A stretch of 64,000 nt of DNA from Sweltsa coloradensis (Eukaryota; Arthropoda; Insecta; Plecoptera; Chloroperlidae): NCBI GenBank assembly GCA_024449915.1, contig JAMZAV010002202.1, forward strand, positions 1 to 64,000, in the 5' to 3' direction. This document shows positions 31,645 through 43,502 of the stretch, piece by piece (within the stretch, counting starts at the first letter, position 1; each line of letters opens with the position of its first letter). The notes under the pieces were generated by a model that ran no database searches, was not told the DNA's origin, and saw only the letters and a program-made list of their open reading frames with translations. Both the position numbers and the translations under genes were made by a program.

Positions 31645-32263
31645 TGTTGGCTCGTTCCAAACCCGAAAGCCCAAAACAAAATCCTACGTCCGCATTAATT
31701 TACAAAAAAAATTTAAAAAATTAAATAAAAAAAAACTGCTCTCTGTCTAACTCACTCACGATAACTTACAAAGTAGAAAAAAAATCAACACGAACAGTCA
31801 AACAACAGATTCAGTGGTGACACAGAAGACAAGCTCAGCGACGCCGCTCGAAACCATGCACTCGGGGTGCCCTGGTTCCGAACCTTACCCTGGCGCTGAG
31901 AGGTGGTATGCTGCCTCCAGGCAGTGATGCCAGGCCGGCGCTCCGCTCCCCGGTTCCCGCGTGCTTAGTTGCTAGCCTTAGTTATTAAGTTAAGTGTGCA
32001 ATCATGCATTGGGTGACTTAAATATGAGATGACGTGAAGCGTCTGCATGCTATGTAAGGAACAAAACGATGGGATGCTTGAATTTACTGACTCGACTCTC
32101 TAGGTAATGTTAATGCAAATTCAACGTTGTATTTTTAAAGTGATAAACAAACATGATACATGACATGGCAATTAGGTAAAAAAAAATGATTGGATCCAAT
32201 TACCCCCATTAAAAGTTACTTAAAATTTCAAATAAACATGGTCAAATTAACATACAAATTACA
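31645..32263 (-). repeat. 5' LTR of the Gypsy-type element (outer end truncated)
   Basis: Its inner edge reads TGTTGGCTCG on the plus strand (CGAGCCAACA on the minus, ending CA). From 31661 to 32263 it matches 14751-15333. At 32264 it gives way to unrelated repeat sequence containing AGACGAGTGAGCG, so the outer (U3) part is lost. Confidence 0.7.
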
Positions 32264-33694
32264 AGTTTTTTATTTATTAGACGAGTGAGCGCAGCGAACG
32301 TAGTCTACAACGCTACTCGATCGGGCCTTGGTCGTGATTAATTCTGTATGTTAAATGTTAAATGTTAAATGTTAAATGTCTGTCTGTCTGTCCAGGCTCA
32401 TACGGCCGAACGGCCAAATAGACCGAGCTGAAATTTTAAACAGACATCAGTGACCAGGTAACTGAGAACTGCTAACAAAATGAGCACAATCTGTTACGAT
32501 TTAAACCTGCAAGAAATAAAAAACTGAAAAATTCGTTGAAATGTATGGGAATTATTTTAACGACAATGGTTTTCATTTTGAAATAATATTTTTTGTTTGT
32601 TATTTACCTGGCTGTGAAATGCCGTGTCCAAGGTTAATCGAATGTTGGACGTCAAGCCCCCAAATTCCGCTCGTAGATTGAGTAAACCTTGCAATATTTT
32701 CACGTATTTCCTACTGGCCATGTTTTCCGTAGTATTGTCACAGATGATGGACTACACTGCGTTATATGCATTTCAAAACATGTTAAATAATTTACAAAAT
32801 ACAATCCAGAAATTACAAAATCTTTCCCGACCATTAAACCCACGTCTCCCACATTTCGGCTATAAGTGCGCTTTAGCCAACTCGACTAGGGAAACGCCAA
32901 AGTCGTTGTTAGACGAGTGAGCGAGTCATGTGTTGAGTACACGGCAACATTTGCATTTAAGTTTGATTTGATAATTATATCGGTATAGATAATAGGGTTT
33001 TAAGTTGAGTTGGTATAAGGGCACGTCAACTGTAAGGTAATAATGCACCACTTTAGTCTATGATAGGCTAGGGAGACCTTAGGTAGGTAAATAATAAATT
33101 GATAAATGGGCTTAAATGTGTAGGTTCTATTTTAACAACAATGTTTTTTCGGGAAGAATTATAATTTTTGGAATGTCAAGAGGTGCGCGGCACTGGCCAA
33201 GATGCATCGAAACTTGCACGCTCAAGATTACCCAAAACTCCGCACGGAGATTGAGTAAACCTTGCAATCTTAGCTCGTTCTCGTACTGGCTATGTTTCTT
33301 ATACTATTCTGCAATGTTAAAACACTACAGAAATTATTTATTTATTTGTAATTAATATTATTAACCTAGATGGTTGGCATGCGAAATAAAGTACGATGTA
33401 CATGAATAATCCCATACAATTTTTATTTATTTTGTAATTTTTTATACTATACAAATTTGCGTTTAGCGACAGAAGATACGATTGGTTTGTGCATGGACTT
33501 AAAATAGTTACATCCATGGTTTGTAGAAACTCCATTGAGATTCGTGGATCTTGATCACTGCCTTGGTACAAACAATTAAAGATCAAACAGGAATAATTAA
33601 AACATAGTATGGGCCGTGTTTAATTTGTTATTTTTGCAAACAAAAACACATTCTACGCCGCCATTAATTGGCGTGCTTTCTGTTTGTTTATAAA
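32264..33694. repeat. Duplicated repeat region, no gene
   Basis: TTAAATG is repeated four times at 32349-32376, then (GTCT)n. Two diverged copies of a unit of about 210 bp lie at 32545-32760 and 33115-33320, both with TAGATTGAGTAAACCTTGCAAT-type strings and GTACTGGC(C/T)ATGTTT. A deletion derivative of the foldback MITE family is at 32885-32980. No recognisable coding sequence. Confidence 0.5.
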
Positions 33695-33958
33695 ACTAGG
33701 GAAACGCCAAAGTCGTTGTTAAGACGAGTGAGTGAGCCATGTGTTGAGTACCCGGTAACATTCCTTTTCTTCCCCCTACCTTTGGCCTCCCTAGCCTCTC
33801 ATAGGCTACAGTGGAGCATTATGGCCTAAGCTATGACCTAAACTTAAATATCCTATTATTTATACGAATATTATAATCAAACTTAAATGCAAATGTTCCG
33901 GCGCACTCAACACATGGCTCACTCACTCGTCTAACAACGACTTTGGCGTTTCCCTAGT
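33695..33958. mobile_element. Long-TIR MITE, copy 1
   Basis: 264 bp. ACTAGGGAAACGCCAAAGTC at the left is matched by its reverse complement at the right, the inverted repeats continuing for about 54 bp to GTGTTGAGT. The second copy at 37763-38025 is almost identical. Flanks give no clear target duplication, so the superfamily is open. Confidence 0.8.
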
Positions 33959-34002
33959 CTTAACGATAATGTATTTCGTCTGTGTGACAAATTTCAGCTC
34001 GA

Positions 34003-34640
34003 CCGGACTTTGGGAAGTAGGTGAAATATCAATTCCCATATAAAACGTTAATTATTAATAACGATGAATTGATTGATTAATTAGTGAATCTGTTAATTGA
34101 TTCATCTATTGTCATCAAGAATATACGTATGCGTGAAAAATTTCAGTTTGATTGGACATTGAGAAGTAAGTGAAATATCGATTATAAGATTCCGTCCAGA
34201 CAGACAGACAGACACATGAAGCTAATATAAGCGTTGTAAAATGAACGTGAAGTGGACCATTTTAGTAAATTTCAACCTAATTTTACAACGCTTCTATTAG
34301 CTTCATGTGTTTGTCTGTCTGTCTGACTTTCTGTCTGTCTAGACAAAATCTTATGATCGATATTTCATTACAATGCTTAAATTAGCTTATTGTGCTTGTC
34401 TGTCTGTCTGTCTGTCTGTCTGGACGGAATCTTATAATCGATATTTCACCCACTTCTCAATGTCCAATCGAGCTGAAATTTTTCACACATACGTATTCTT
34501 GATGACAATAGATGAATCAATTAACATATTCACTAATTAATCAATTAATTAATCTAAATTAATAATTAAAGTTTTATATGGGAATCGATATTTCATTCAC
34601 TTCTCAATGTCCAATCAAGCTGAAATTTTCACACTGACGT
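34003..34640. repeat. Large inverted repeat with GTCT runs
   Basis: About 210 bp at 34003-34215 (CCCATATAAAACG .. GATTCCGTCCAGACAGAC) is repeated inverted at 34400-34620. Between them is a second, inner inverted pair (CATGAAGCTAATATAAGCG and its complement, 34216-34303). (GACA)n/(GTCT)n runs sit at the junctions. The head-to-head arrangement suggests two copies of one repeat family that end in (GACA)n. Confidence 0.75.
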
Positions 34641-34954
34641 ACAACGCTTAAATCAGCTTCATGTGTTTGTTTGTCTGTCTATCTGTCTGTCAATCTGTCC
34701 TTTATTGCTATGCGGCGACAACGCTCACCGCGCTCCACTCACAAATTCAATCCCGTGCGGTGAGTCATTCACCATGTACGCAAAGTTGCGTTCTCCTCGC
34801 GTGGTTCGACCTCACAGTTGGTCGGATGGAGTTGGTGCCAGCGCAACAACTGTTATCTATCACGGTAGGAATGGATTGTAAAAAAAAAAATACAATATAA
34901 TATAAAAAATATAAGAAATAAATACATTATCGTTAAGACTAAAAAGTACAAAAT

Positions 34955-35243
34955 AATATTACATGAAATTTTTTTTTTTTTAACAACGCTTATATTTAAA
35001 TGTACTAAAAAGTAAAAAATAAATTTTCGCCCAACAAATTTTTGCCTTACTCGGAAATTAAAAGCGTTGGGCGCTTTCCTTCCATGAACAACAAAATTCT
35101 GTAATCTATGTCAATGCCGTAAGCGCCCAACGCTTTTTAATTTCTGAGTAGTGCAAAAATTTGTTGGTCGAAAATTTATTTTTTACTTTTTAGTACATTT
35201 AAATATAAGCGTTGTTTAATTTTTTTTTTTTTTCATGTAATAT
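34955..35243. mobile_element. Foldback MITE, arms about 115 bp
   Basis: AATATTACATGAAA(T)n through AACAACGCTTATATTTAAATG .. AAGCGTTGGGCGC is mirrored after a spacer of about 45 bp, ending CATGTAATATT. AATATT on both edges may be part of the arms or the target duplication. No coding capacity. Confidence 0.75.
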
Positions 35244-36198
35244 TTTTAATGTAATGACGAAGCATACATGCAAACATATACATTTTACCAAGGAGACATC
35301 TCGAATTGTATAAGTTTAAGTGCATATTTACTACATAAATTCTGGGATTAATATTTAACTCATGTAAGTTTTGCCCCCCCCCTGCCCCCCCCCTCCCCCG
35401 GTTCCTACGCCACTGGTCATTTGGCTTGCTGCGTCTCCGCATGTGGGACTTATGGGATGGCCGTAGCTAAGGTAGCTCTTGCCTGAGTGGGCGCCGTAGT
35501 CATAAGAAAAGAGGAAAATCCTTGGGCCTGGGCTCGAAGCCTGGCTTTGACATATGTTTTCTGTACGGTAGGGCGTTTTCACGTTCAAAATTAATATCTC
35601 CCATCCAAAGTCTTGAAAACATTTGTGACAACTTGTAATCCCTACTTAGAATAAAATTACGATACATGTTTGGAGATGATGTTAATGTCACTAAATTACG
35701 TCATATTCGTAGGAAACTGGCCCAGAGTCAATCCCCCCTCTTCTGGTGCTTGTAGTACCTTCGTAAATGCTAACCAAAAATGTGAAGATAGCTCAGAGTC
35801 AGAGGGAAAGCCAAGGACTGTTATGTTTTGTTGGGATAATCCGTTTATCTGCTATTTGACCTAAGGAAAACCTTTGGTCGTAGCCAGTTGTGTGCATCAA
35901 ACGAGCGACCTGACGCATAACCTGCCTCTCTGATATGACGTACTACTCAAGTACATAGACTCTAGTCTTTGTAGGTAATCAACTAATTTCAACATGATAA
36001 ATAATGCCCTGAAAGCATCCAACCTCTAAGGTGAACCTTGTTAAACTGGAGAGTATACTAAGCTAAGCCAGTAAATTTATAACACAGCGAAAAGACTGGA
36101 AGATTAGAGCGTCTTGATTTGTATAACCTCTTGTCTATTGAGAACCCTTTAAAGAAAGCCGATGTTCTGATTATCAAGAAAATGTTTTAGAACATTGT
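35244..36198. other. Intronic sequence, no gene
   Basis: A C-rich hAT-like terminus (CCCCCGGTTCCTACGCCACTG) ends at 35415 without a partner. The rest has no recognisable protein, RNA or element. Confidence 0.4.
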
Positions 36199-36943
36199 TG
36201 GATGAGCGTAGCGAAGATTCCATTTCACTACACTGGAGAAAAAAATCCGGAATGTTTTTTTTTCTTTCTGTATTTTTGTGTGTTTGTCAGCACGATTTCG
36301 GCTAAACCGATACTCCAATAGCAATGAAATTTTGTGGAGGCCTTCGAAATCTCTGAACTTAGAACTGCCACGTTTTTGAGCGCAATCGAAAAATTATTTC
36401 TCATGAAAATTGCAATTTTACGATTTTTTTCGATTTAAAAAGATTTCTTCGACTTTTAACACCTTCATACTTTATCCGATTTTAATGATTTTTTCACAGT
36501 ACCTTAATTTTATGAATTAAGATATTCGTGTGAAATTTGAGCACAATCGAAAAATTATTTATCGTGAAAATCAAAATTTTACATTTTTTTAAAAACATGT
36601 CTTTGACTTATAACACCTACATGCTTTATCCTATTGTAATGATTGTTTCACAGAACCTTAATTTTATGAATTAATATATTCGTGTTAAATTTGAGCGCAA
36701 TCGACTAATTATTTCTTATAAAAATCGAAAATTTTACGATTTTTTTCCTTTTTTAAATCACGGTTTATCAAAAGAATTTAAAATTTAAGTAAATTTTGTA
36801 TTTCTTTAATTAAATTTTTAAAAAAATCTTCAGCTTTGTAATGATTTTTCCACAGAACAACAGAAAATCCGCATAACACATGGCAGCTCAATGCACCAAC
36901 TACGGTCATCCAACAACGCTGCGGGACTTAAGCGTTTTCCTAG
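36199..36943 (+). mobile_element. Helentron-like non-autonomous element, copy 3
   Basis: It starts TGGATGAGCGTAGCGAAG (preceded by T) and ends GCGTTTTCCTAG (followed by T). The subterminal inverted CTCATCCAA-type repeat lies at 36907-36913 and is followed by AACGCTGCGGGACTTAAGCGTT, a stem-loop. Internally, two or three diverged units share CTTATAACACC.ACATGCTTTATCC and TTTTACGATTTTTTT. No protein. Confidence 0.5.
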
Positions 36944-37762
36944 TTGTAGATCTAGAAGCTAGGATACAGGTCAGCTCGATATTTGGGAAAGTTGTTACTC
37001 TCTACCCCCTTTTTGCAACTTGCCAGGACAGAACAATACAAGCCCCAATGGTACAAGAGTATTTTTCTGCCGCGCTGTCACCTTGTACAATGCTCTTGCA
37101 CCGTTCATCCGACAACTGAGCGCAGGTAAAGCGTGTTTTAAAAGAGCTACGAAGTTTCATAATGATGTAAAGTAAATACATTTTGCTAATGCCAGGAAGT
37201 TTAGTTTATAGCGTGTTTTGATGATAATTATCATGTTTTGTAGGCCCAATGTTATTTTTCTAATTTAGTGTTTGTGCCAGTGTTTTATTATAGTTCATTT
37301 ACTTGCGAGTAGAACATATTGTTTTATTCGAAAGTGGAGTTCTTTTGTTAGTGTGCTAATTCCGAGGAGCAACACGCCCGATAATTGACAATAGGACAGA
37401 TAGCTGAAAACCCCCCAACTCGGGTAGGAGTATACAGGTCGAGTTAGTCGTTACGCAGTCGCGTGCGCTTGACTGCGGGCGAACGACCGTCGCCCTAGAT
37501 TAGACTAGGAGATGTCATAAAAATATTTAATTAATAAAGTAATAAATAAGTTTATCCAATACAATCATTAACTCTTGAAATCATTACTAAAATTAAAATA
37601 AAATGCTATTACAAAAATGTATGATTTTTGTTAATTTTATCCGCTTTGAATGAAAAAAATCGGACATCATTTACGGTTTTAAGTATTTTATTTGTATTAT
37701 TTTGTATAATGACAAAATAGCATTTGCATTTGCAAAAGCATTTGATAATAGCATTTATTTAT
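36944..37762. other. Intronic sequence, no gene
   Basis: AT-rich, with a modest GC patch near 37370-37500. I see no exon, RNA or repeat boundary. Confidence 0.4.
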
Positions 37763-38025
37763 ACTAGGGAAACGCCAAAGTCGTTGTTAGACGAGTGAGT
37801 GAGCCATGTGTTGAGTACCCGGTAACATTCCTTTTCTTCCCCCTACCTTTGGCCTCCCTAGCCTATCATAGGCTACAGTGGAGCATTATGGCCTAAGCTA
37901 TGACCTAAACTTAAATACCCTATTATTTATACGAATATTATAATCAAACTTAAATGCAAATGTTCCGGCGCACTCAACACATGGCTCACTCACTCGTCTA
38001 ACAACGACTTTGGCGTTTCCCTAGT
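37763..38025. mobile_element. Long-TIR MITE, copy 2
   Basis: 263 bp, nearly identical to 33695-33958 with the same 54-bp inverted ends (ACTAGGGAAACGCC..). The high identity suggests recent mobility of this family. Confidence 0.8.
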
Positions 38026-38062
38026 TAATCTCCAACAACAGGTATTACCCCACAAGTGTTGG

Positions 38063-39292
38063 GTACGACGCTTCTCGTCGTCGTATGGTCGTCGTTCGGC
38101 GATGCCATTTCACTTAAAAAGCACTCCCGGTACGGTGAAGAAAAACTAACTCGCTCGCACAAACCACTAGAAGATCTGCCTTCGGTTCTCTTCCCCAACC
38201 AAGTGGCCGAGAAAACCCCGTCGCAAGCTTCTCTTGCGCATCCGTTTTCGCACATTTTAGCTGATTTCCCGCGGATCACTGGCGTGGGTGTTTGGGTCGC
38301 CACAAATTTGAATTATTTGTGCCCGCCGCTTACCCCTAGGCCAATGGGAAGACAGCGTTCAAGAAATCACGGCCTACTCGATGCAAACTGTTCGCGTTAC
38401 CATCCAAGAGGCACTGGTTTCGCGGTGGTCGCCCGTTGGCCTTGCCGCATTCCGATGTTACGTGACTATTGATTTTTCTAGCAGCCGGCCGAATGATCTC
38501 CGAATCGACCGCTTCAACACCAGTGTTGGGTAAGTTCCCGCAAAAAAGGAACTTTTAAAAGTTAAGCTACTTGGCCTTCAAATGGAACTTTTAAAAGTTA
38601 CAGTTCCTTCACAAAAAAAGGAACTTTTGAGTTCCTGAAATAACAAAAGTTCCTGATTAAAAGTTCCTTTGTCAGATAAATTATGGTACATAGGATTTAG
38701 GTCGCGATTTTTTAGCCCCGTCGTCGCTAGCAAATATGACTGGTTCATCAATCGAGGTTATGTCTCCTAAAAATGATATGCTACTGTTTTTAATCAACTA
38801 TAATTTTTATATTATTTTGTATCAGCTAAATTCGTTTTCAGATGCATAAGCATGGTGGGTTTTGTCATCACTAAGTGTGAAAGGAACTTCTAAAACTTTA
38901 TTAAAAGTTACCATAAATTTGTAACTTTTGTGTTGAAAGTTCCTCTAACTAAAAATGGAACGCGTTCCTTGAAAAGTTCCCGAAAAAAGAACGCGTTCCT
39001 AGGAACGCGTTTTTTTTATAAAAGTTCCTACCCAACACTGTTCAACACCACTCGTGGCTGAACCCGCGCTCATGATAAAATACATATGCAAAATCGATTG
39101 ACAAACCACCTTGTCAACCGCCTATATCCCCCTAGTAGGCCATTTAGGTAGACCATAGGTCTAATTACTAGGCACTGAAAACACTTGATGTGTTACTTTA
39201 TGAATATTTTTAGCTTGATGGCTAGCTTTGAATATTTGCATATGCAACAAATATTGAGGCAAAAGTTTGGGTATGGGAAGCCTGACAGGCTG
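38063..39292. repeat. Segmental repeat A, copy 2 (filled site)
   Basis: It matches 15868-16572 on both sides of the MITE at 38521-39040. The left junction begins at CGACGCTTCTCG and the right similarity fades after GCCTGACAGGCTGC. Frames across it are the same incidental ones as in copy 1. Confidence 0.75.
38521..39040. mobile_element. hAT-type MITE, TSD TTCAACAC
   Basis: 520 bp, starting CAGTGTTGGGTAAGTTCC and ending GGAACTTTT-type sequence followed by TACCCAACACTG. TTCAACAC stands on both sides (38513-38520 and 39041-39048), and the paralogous copy of the host repeat at 16319-16332 has it once, proving both boundaries. No transposase. Confidence 0.96.
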
Positions 39293-41056
39293 CAACTAAG
39301 TTGACTAATGAGCTCGGTACATAGGAGTATGATATTTATTTCTACTCAGTAATGATGGCATAAGCAGGCCCTAAACATATTTGTTTCTATCAACACTGCT
39401 GCTTTGTGGTGAAACATCTACTACCGGTACCCTACATTTAAGCCTGAATTAGACGGTTCAATGTTTTGTTCAAGATTCCTTGAATTCAAGGATGTAATAT
39501 TGACCCTAATCTATGTTAAGGAGGTAGCCTAGTGTTGTATATTTTTATCTGCACATTTTGATTGCATTACGTTTATAATATGGACTTTAATTGAAGGAAT
39601 ATTGAACAAAACATTGAACCGTCTAATTCGGCTTTAAAAACAAACATTTCTGGTTGTCCATGATTTAAAAAAGAAAAAACAACACTTGTGGTGTGTGTAC
39701 CTAGGCTACTGCTTTAAGAGAAATCTCCCATGTATCGAGCACTCAACTAGTCTTAATTGATATGAGTTAGAGAATATTGTAGGCTACTTATATTGACAGA
39801 TTGCTTATTGCCCAACTTAATGTTTTAATACAGGAGAACTTAAGACTACATAGCTTACAAGTCAACAATGCAATGTTTGCATGTACCGGTAGGCCTACCG
39901 TAGCAGACCTTACTATATAAGCACCAAATAATAATTCGGCCTTGCAAATTGGTTGTTTTAAGCTGCATGTTGTAGGCCTATGTCGTTATTAAAATTGTTC
40001 ATTTGTGGCTAAGGCCGTACACATTTCAAAGTACCGGTAGGTCTTTTATTATTTACCTTACCGTATACCGCTAGGACCTATTTATTTATTACTCTTTAGC
40101 ACTGATCCGTGATCAGTCAATAATTTATATTGAATTTGAGTTCATTACCACGCCTATGCAGCATGAAATTAATTGAGGATCATTGATTGCTATTATGCGA
40201 TGACCTAATTCACCGATTGCTATTTCCTATTTAAAAAAAATATTGATCTTTGGTTGGTTATCGCTCACTCGTTGATTGCGTCGCGGCCTGCAGGGTTAGC
40301 TTGGTCGCTTTGGAGGCTAGGCCTATATTGGGTGATATAATAAATAGCATTGGTATGTAGGCCTAATGCCGGAGGTTCTGGGTTTGATCCCCAGTCGGGG
40401 CAACTTTAATTGTCCACACAAACATGCAATGAGAAAAAATAGAGATGGGCTTAGGGCTAGGTACTGGTGTAAACACAGTAAATCTTCAAGTATTATCCTA
40501 GTAGGAACTATCAGTACTAGAAAACAAGAGTTTTGATTTTTTTTTTCAAATTTTTAACGACAATTGAATTTTTTTATTGAATTGAACATTTTGACGGCAA
40601 AATTTTGTACACTGACAATCTTCACAATTTTATATATTATCGACAAAACTACGCTAAAACCTAGTAAAATAAAACACTATTTGCAATGTTAAAATTCTAA
40701 AATTTTGTGTGGTGCTCACTAGTTGGGGGACATCCTATTTTAGGTACCAGGATAGGGTACATGTATAGGGGTACATAGGCGTAGTGATGTAAATTTTTCA
40801 AGATTTTTTTTTGAAATTTCTCCATCAAGAGAAAATAGTGATATGAGAGTTTTTGGGAAATATGCATGTTTTATTTTTTAAAGTAGAATTCACTGGTAGG
40901 ACCTAGGCCCTACCTAGTACTAGGCCTACTGAACAAAGTTCATAAGTGGCATAATATCATCCTTAGAGTCAGAATCATGCTTGATGTTCTGATTTATCAA
41001 GGACTTCACAAGGTATATAGAGATTTCATCGTCACTAACAATTAACAAACCATCAT
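39293..41056. other. Intronic sequence, no gene
   Basis: It contains five TAGGCCTA octamers. GGTTCTGGGTTTGATCCCC near 40371 is a B-box-like string preceded by GGCCTGCAGGGTTAGC..TTGGTCGCTTTGG (40290-40310). That latter string recurs at 54870-54910, so a SINE-like repeat is possible. No exon or protein signature. Confidence 0.4.
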
Positions 41057-41740
41057 CATCTGTAATAATAATAATAATAATAATTCTTTATTTAGCTGCA
41101 ACAGCTATTGCAATACATTACATATTTCACATATTACACACATATTACATTACATATTTCACTTACAGTAGATAGGCCTGACTAGATATCAGTACATATT
41201 TTGATTTCTAGTCTGGAGCCTTATACCAAAAAATAAATAACCATATCCTTTCTATTAATAATATAATATTATATTATAAGTATTCTATTTCTATAAATTA
41301 CGTTGCTGAGACTGAGCTCTATGCAAGAGATAATTTCTCTTAAAACTAGCAACATTAATGGAAGTAATAACTACAGAAGGTAAGTTGTTAAATTCCCTAA
41401 TACCGGAATAAAAAATTGATTTACTAGCTAACTTCTTATTGCAACCTTTCAAATAGTAACCAGTTCTAGCTGCTCTTGTGCTATGATCGTGAACTGATGC
41501 TATTGGCTTTAATTTCAATCCTAAGTAATTTGGCAACAAGTTATGATGGATCTTAAAAATGAATAACATTGCATCAAGCTTAATTTGTTCTTTAACATTT
41601 ATCCATTGAAGAGTGTTCAGCATTGTCGTTATTGAAACATAACGATTACATTTAAGTATTAGTAATTGTGGGGTTGCTATGTGGCTAATCAGTCTACCAC
41701 AGTGACTGGTCAGTTTCAAGGGGCTCATCTTGGACTGCAT
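41057..41740 (-). pseudogene. LINE ORF2 C-terminal fragment with (ATT)n tail
   Basis: The minus-strand reading of about 150 codons shows LQWINVKEQIKLDAMLFIFK, HHNLLPNYLGL, TRAARTGYY, FNNLPSVV and SFKRNYLL. These are the conserved end of CR1/L2/Jockey-type ORF2 proteins (after the RT domain). The 3' untranslated part ends in AATAAAGAATT(ATT)n at 41064-41083, the LINE tail. Everything upstream of the C-terminus is absent. 41741-42162 holds no recognisable feature. Confidence 0.7.
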
Positions 41741-43502
41741 CTTTCTCCCTTAAAGGAGTTTGAGGTTATGAGCAACAAATCAAATGTAATCTTCCCAGAA
41801 TTGGCGGCAGATAGTCGGTTACGTTTAGCACTGTCTATTAAGGAGTAGGCATACGTGCTGAAACTTCTCTTTAATTTTTTTGCCTCCACACAATTGGATC
41901 CAGATTTAAAATTCAATTTAATAGGTGAAAAATAAAATTGTGTCTTAGACTGTGGGTGCCAAATCCATGTCAAATCAACTAGGCCATTTCCATGACCATC
42001 TCAGATTTTGATGAAACTTGGCAAATTTACTCTTACTAGCATGAAGATTAATCGTGGAAAGTTTTGTATTCCTGACGCCAGTGCTCGAAGTGGGAAAAAG
42101 TGGGTGGCGGGATGGTACAGTACAGGGACATGCATGAATGGGGGTCTGGGGGGGGTAGCCCCTAGTGATGGCCCGCTGAAAATTTTCAATTTCAGAAAAT
42201 TTTCAATTCAATGAAAATTTTCAACAATCGTTGAAAATTTGAAAAAAAAATAAAAAATAACGTGTTTAATTCTGACAGCATGTACCTACTTTGTTTGCAT
42301 GAAGTATTTCAGTGTTAGGCCTATATAGGCCCTAGCTCCATTTGTTCTCATTGTGTGATTGTCTAGACCTTAAAACTTCACAATTAGTTTTATTGGATGA
42401 GCGTAGCAAAGATTCCATTTCACTACACTGGAGAAAAAAATCCGGAATGTTTTTTTTTTTCTTTCTTTCTTTTGTATTTTTGTCTGTTTGTCCACACAAT
42501 TCCGGCTAAACCGATACTCCGATTGCTATGAAATTTTATGGAGGCCTTCGAAATCTCTAAACTTAGAACTGCCACGTTTTTGAGCGCAATCGGAAAATTT
42601 TTTCTCGTGAAAATCGCAATTTTACGATTTTTTTCGATTTTAAAAAAATTTCTTCGACTTATAACACCTACATGCTTTATCCGATTTTAATGATTTTTGC
42701 ACAGAACCTTTATTTTATGAATTAAGATATTCTTGTGAAATTTGAGCGCAATTGAAAAAATTATTATAATGAAAATCAAAATTTTACAGGTTTTTTCTTT
42801 TTTAAATCAATTCTTTGACTTATAACACCTAAAGTGGACTTCACGGGAAGATTGGTCCGCAGGTACCAGGAATTTCCTCCCCTCTTTACCACCACCACCT
42901 TCCTGGCCCGAGCAGAGTGGACAAGAGGTAGATCGTATCTATCTAATAGTCGCTCGACCCTTCTATTGATGGTCTCGAAACCATCCAATTAAATTATTTT
43001 CGCTTGAATAGAGTTAAATCCATCCTTCCTTTCATTACGTAAACTGTTGTAATTTACCTTTTAAATGCCCTTTAATGTTAATGATTTTAATTTAAATGTT
43101 TCACTGAAGTAAAATCAACACGAAAATGTTTTTGAATGCTAAAAATTGATTGAAAACTAAGAACTTAACAGTATAATATGCAACACACTTCTTCATCAGA
43201 AGTGCTAAGAATATTTTGTAAACATTGTTAGTTCTCAATCAATTTTTTGCGTTTAAAAACATTTTTGTGTTGATTTTATTTCAGGGAAACATTCAAGTGA
43301 AAATCATTAGCATTTAAGAACATTTAAAAGGTAAATTACAACAGTTTATGTAATGAAAAGAAAATTAATTGATCTCTATTCAAGGGTTTAGAGACCATCA
43401 ATAGAAGGGTCGAGGATAGGTAAGATCTAAATCTTGTGCATTCTGCCCGTCCGAGGAAGGTGGTGGTGGTAAAGAGGAGAGGAAATTCCTGGTACCTGCG
43501 GA

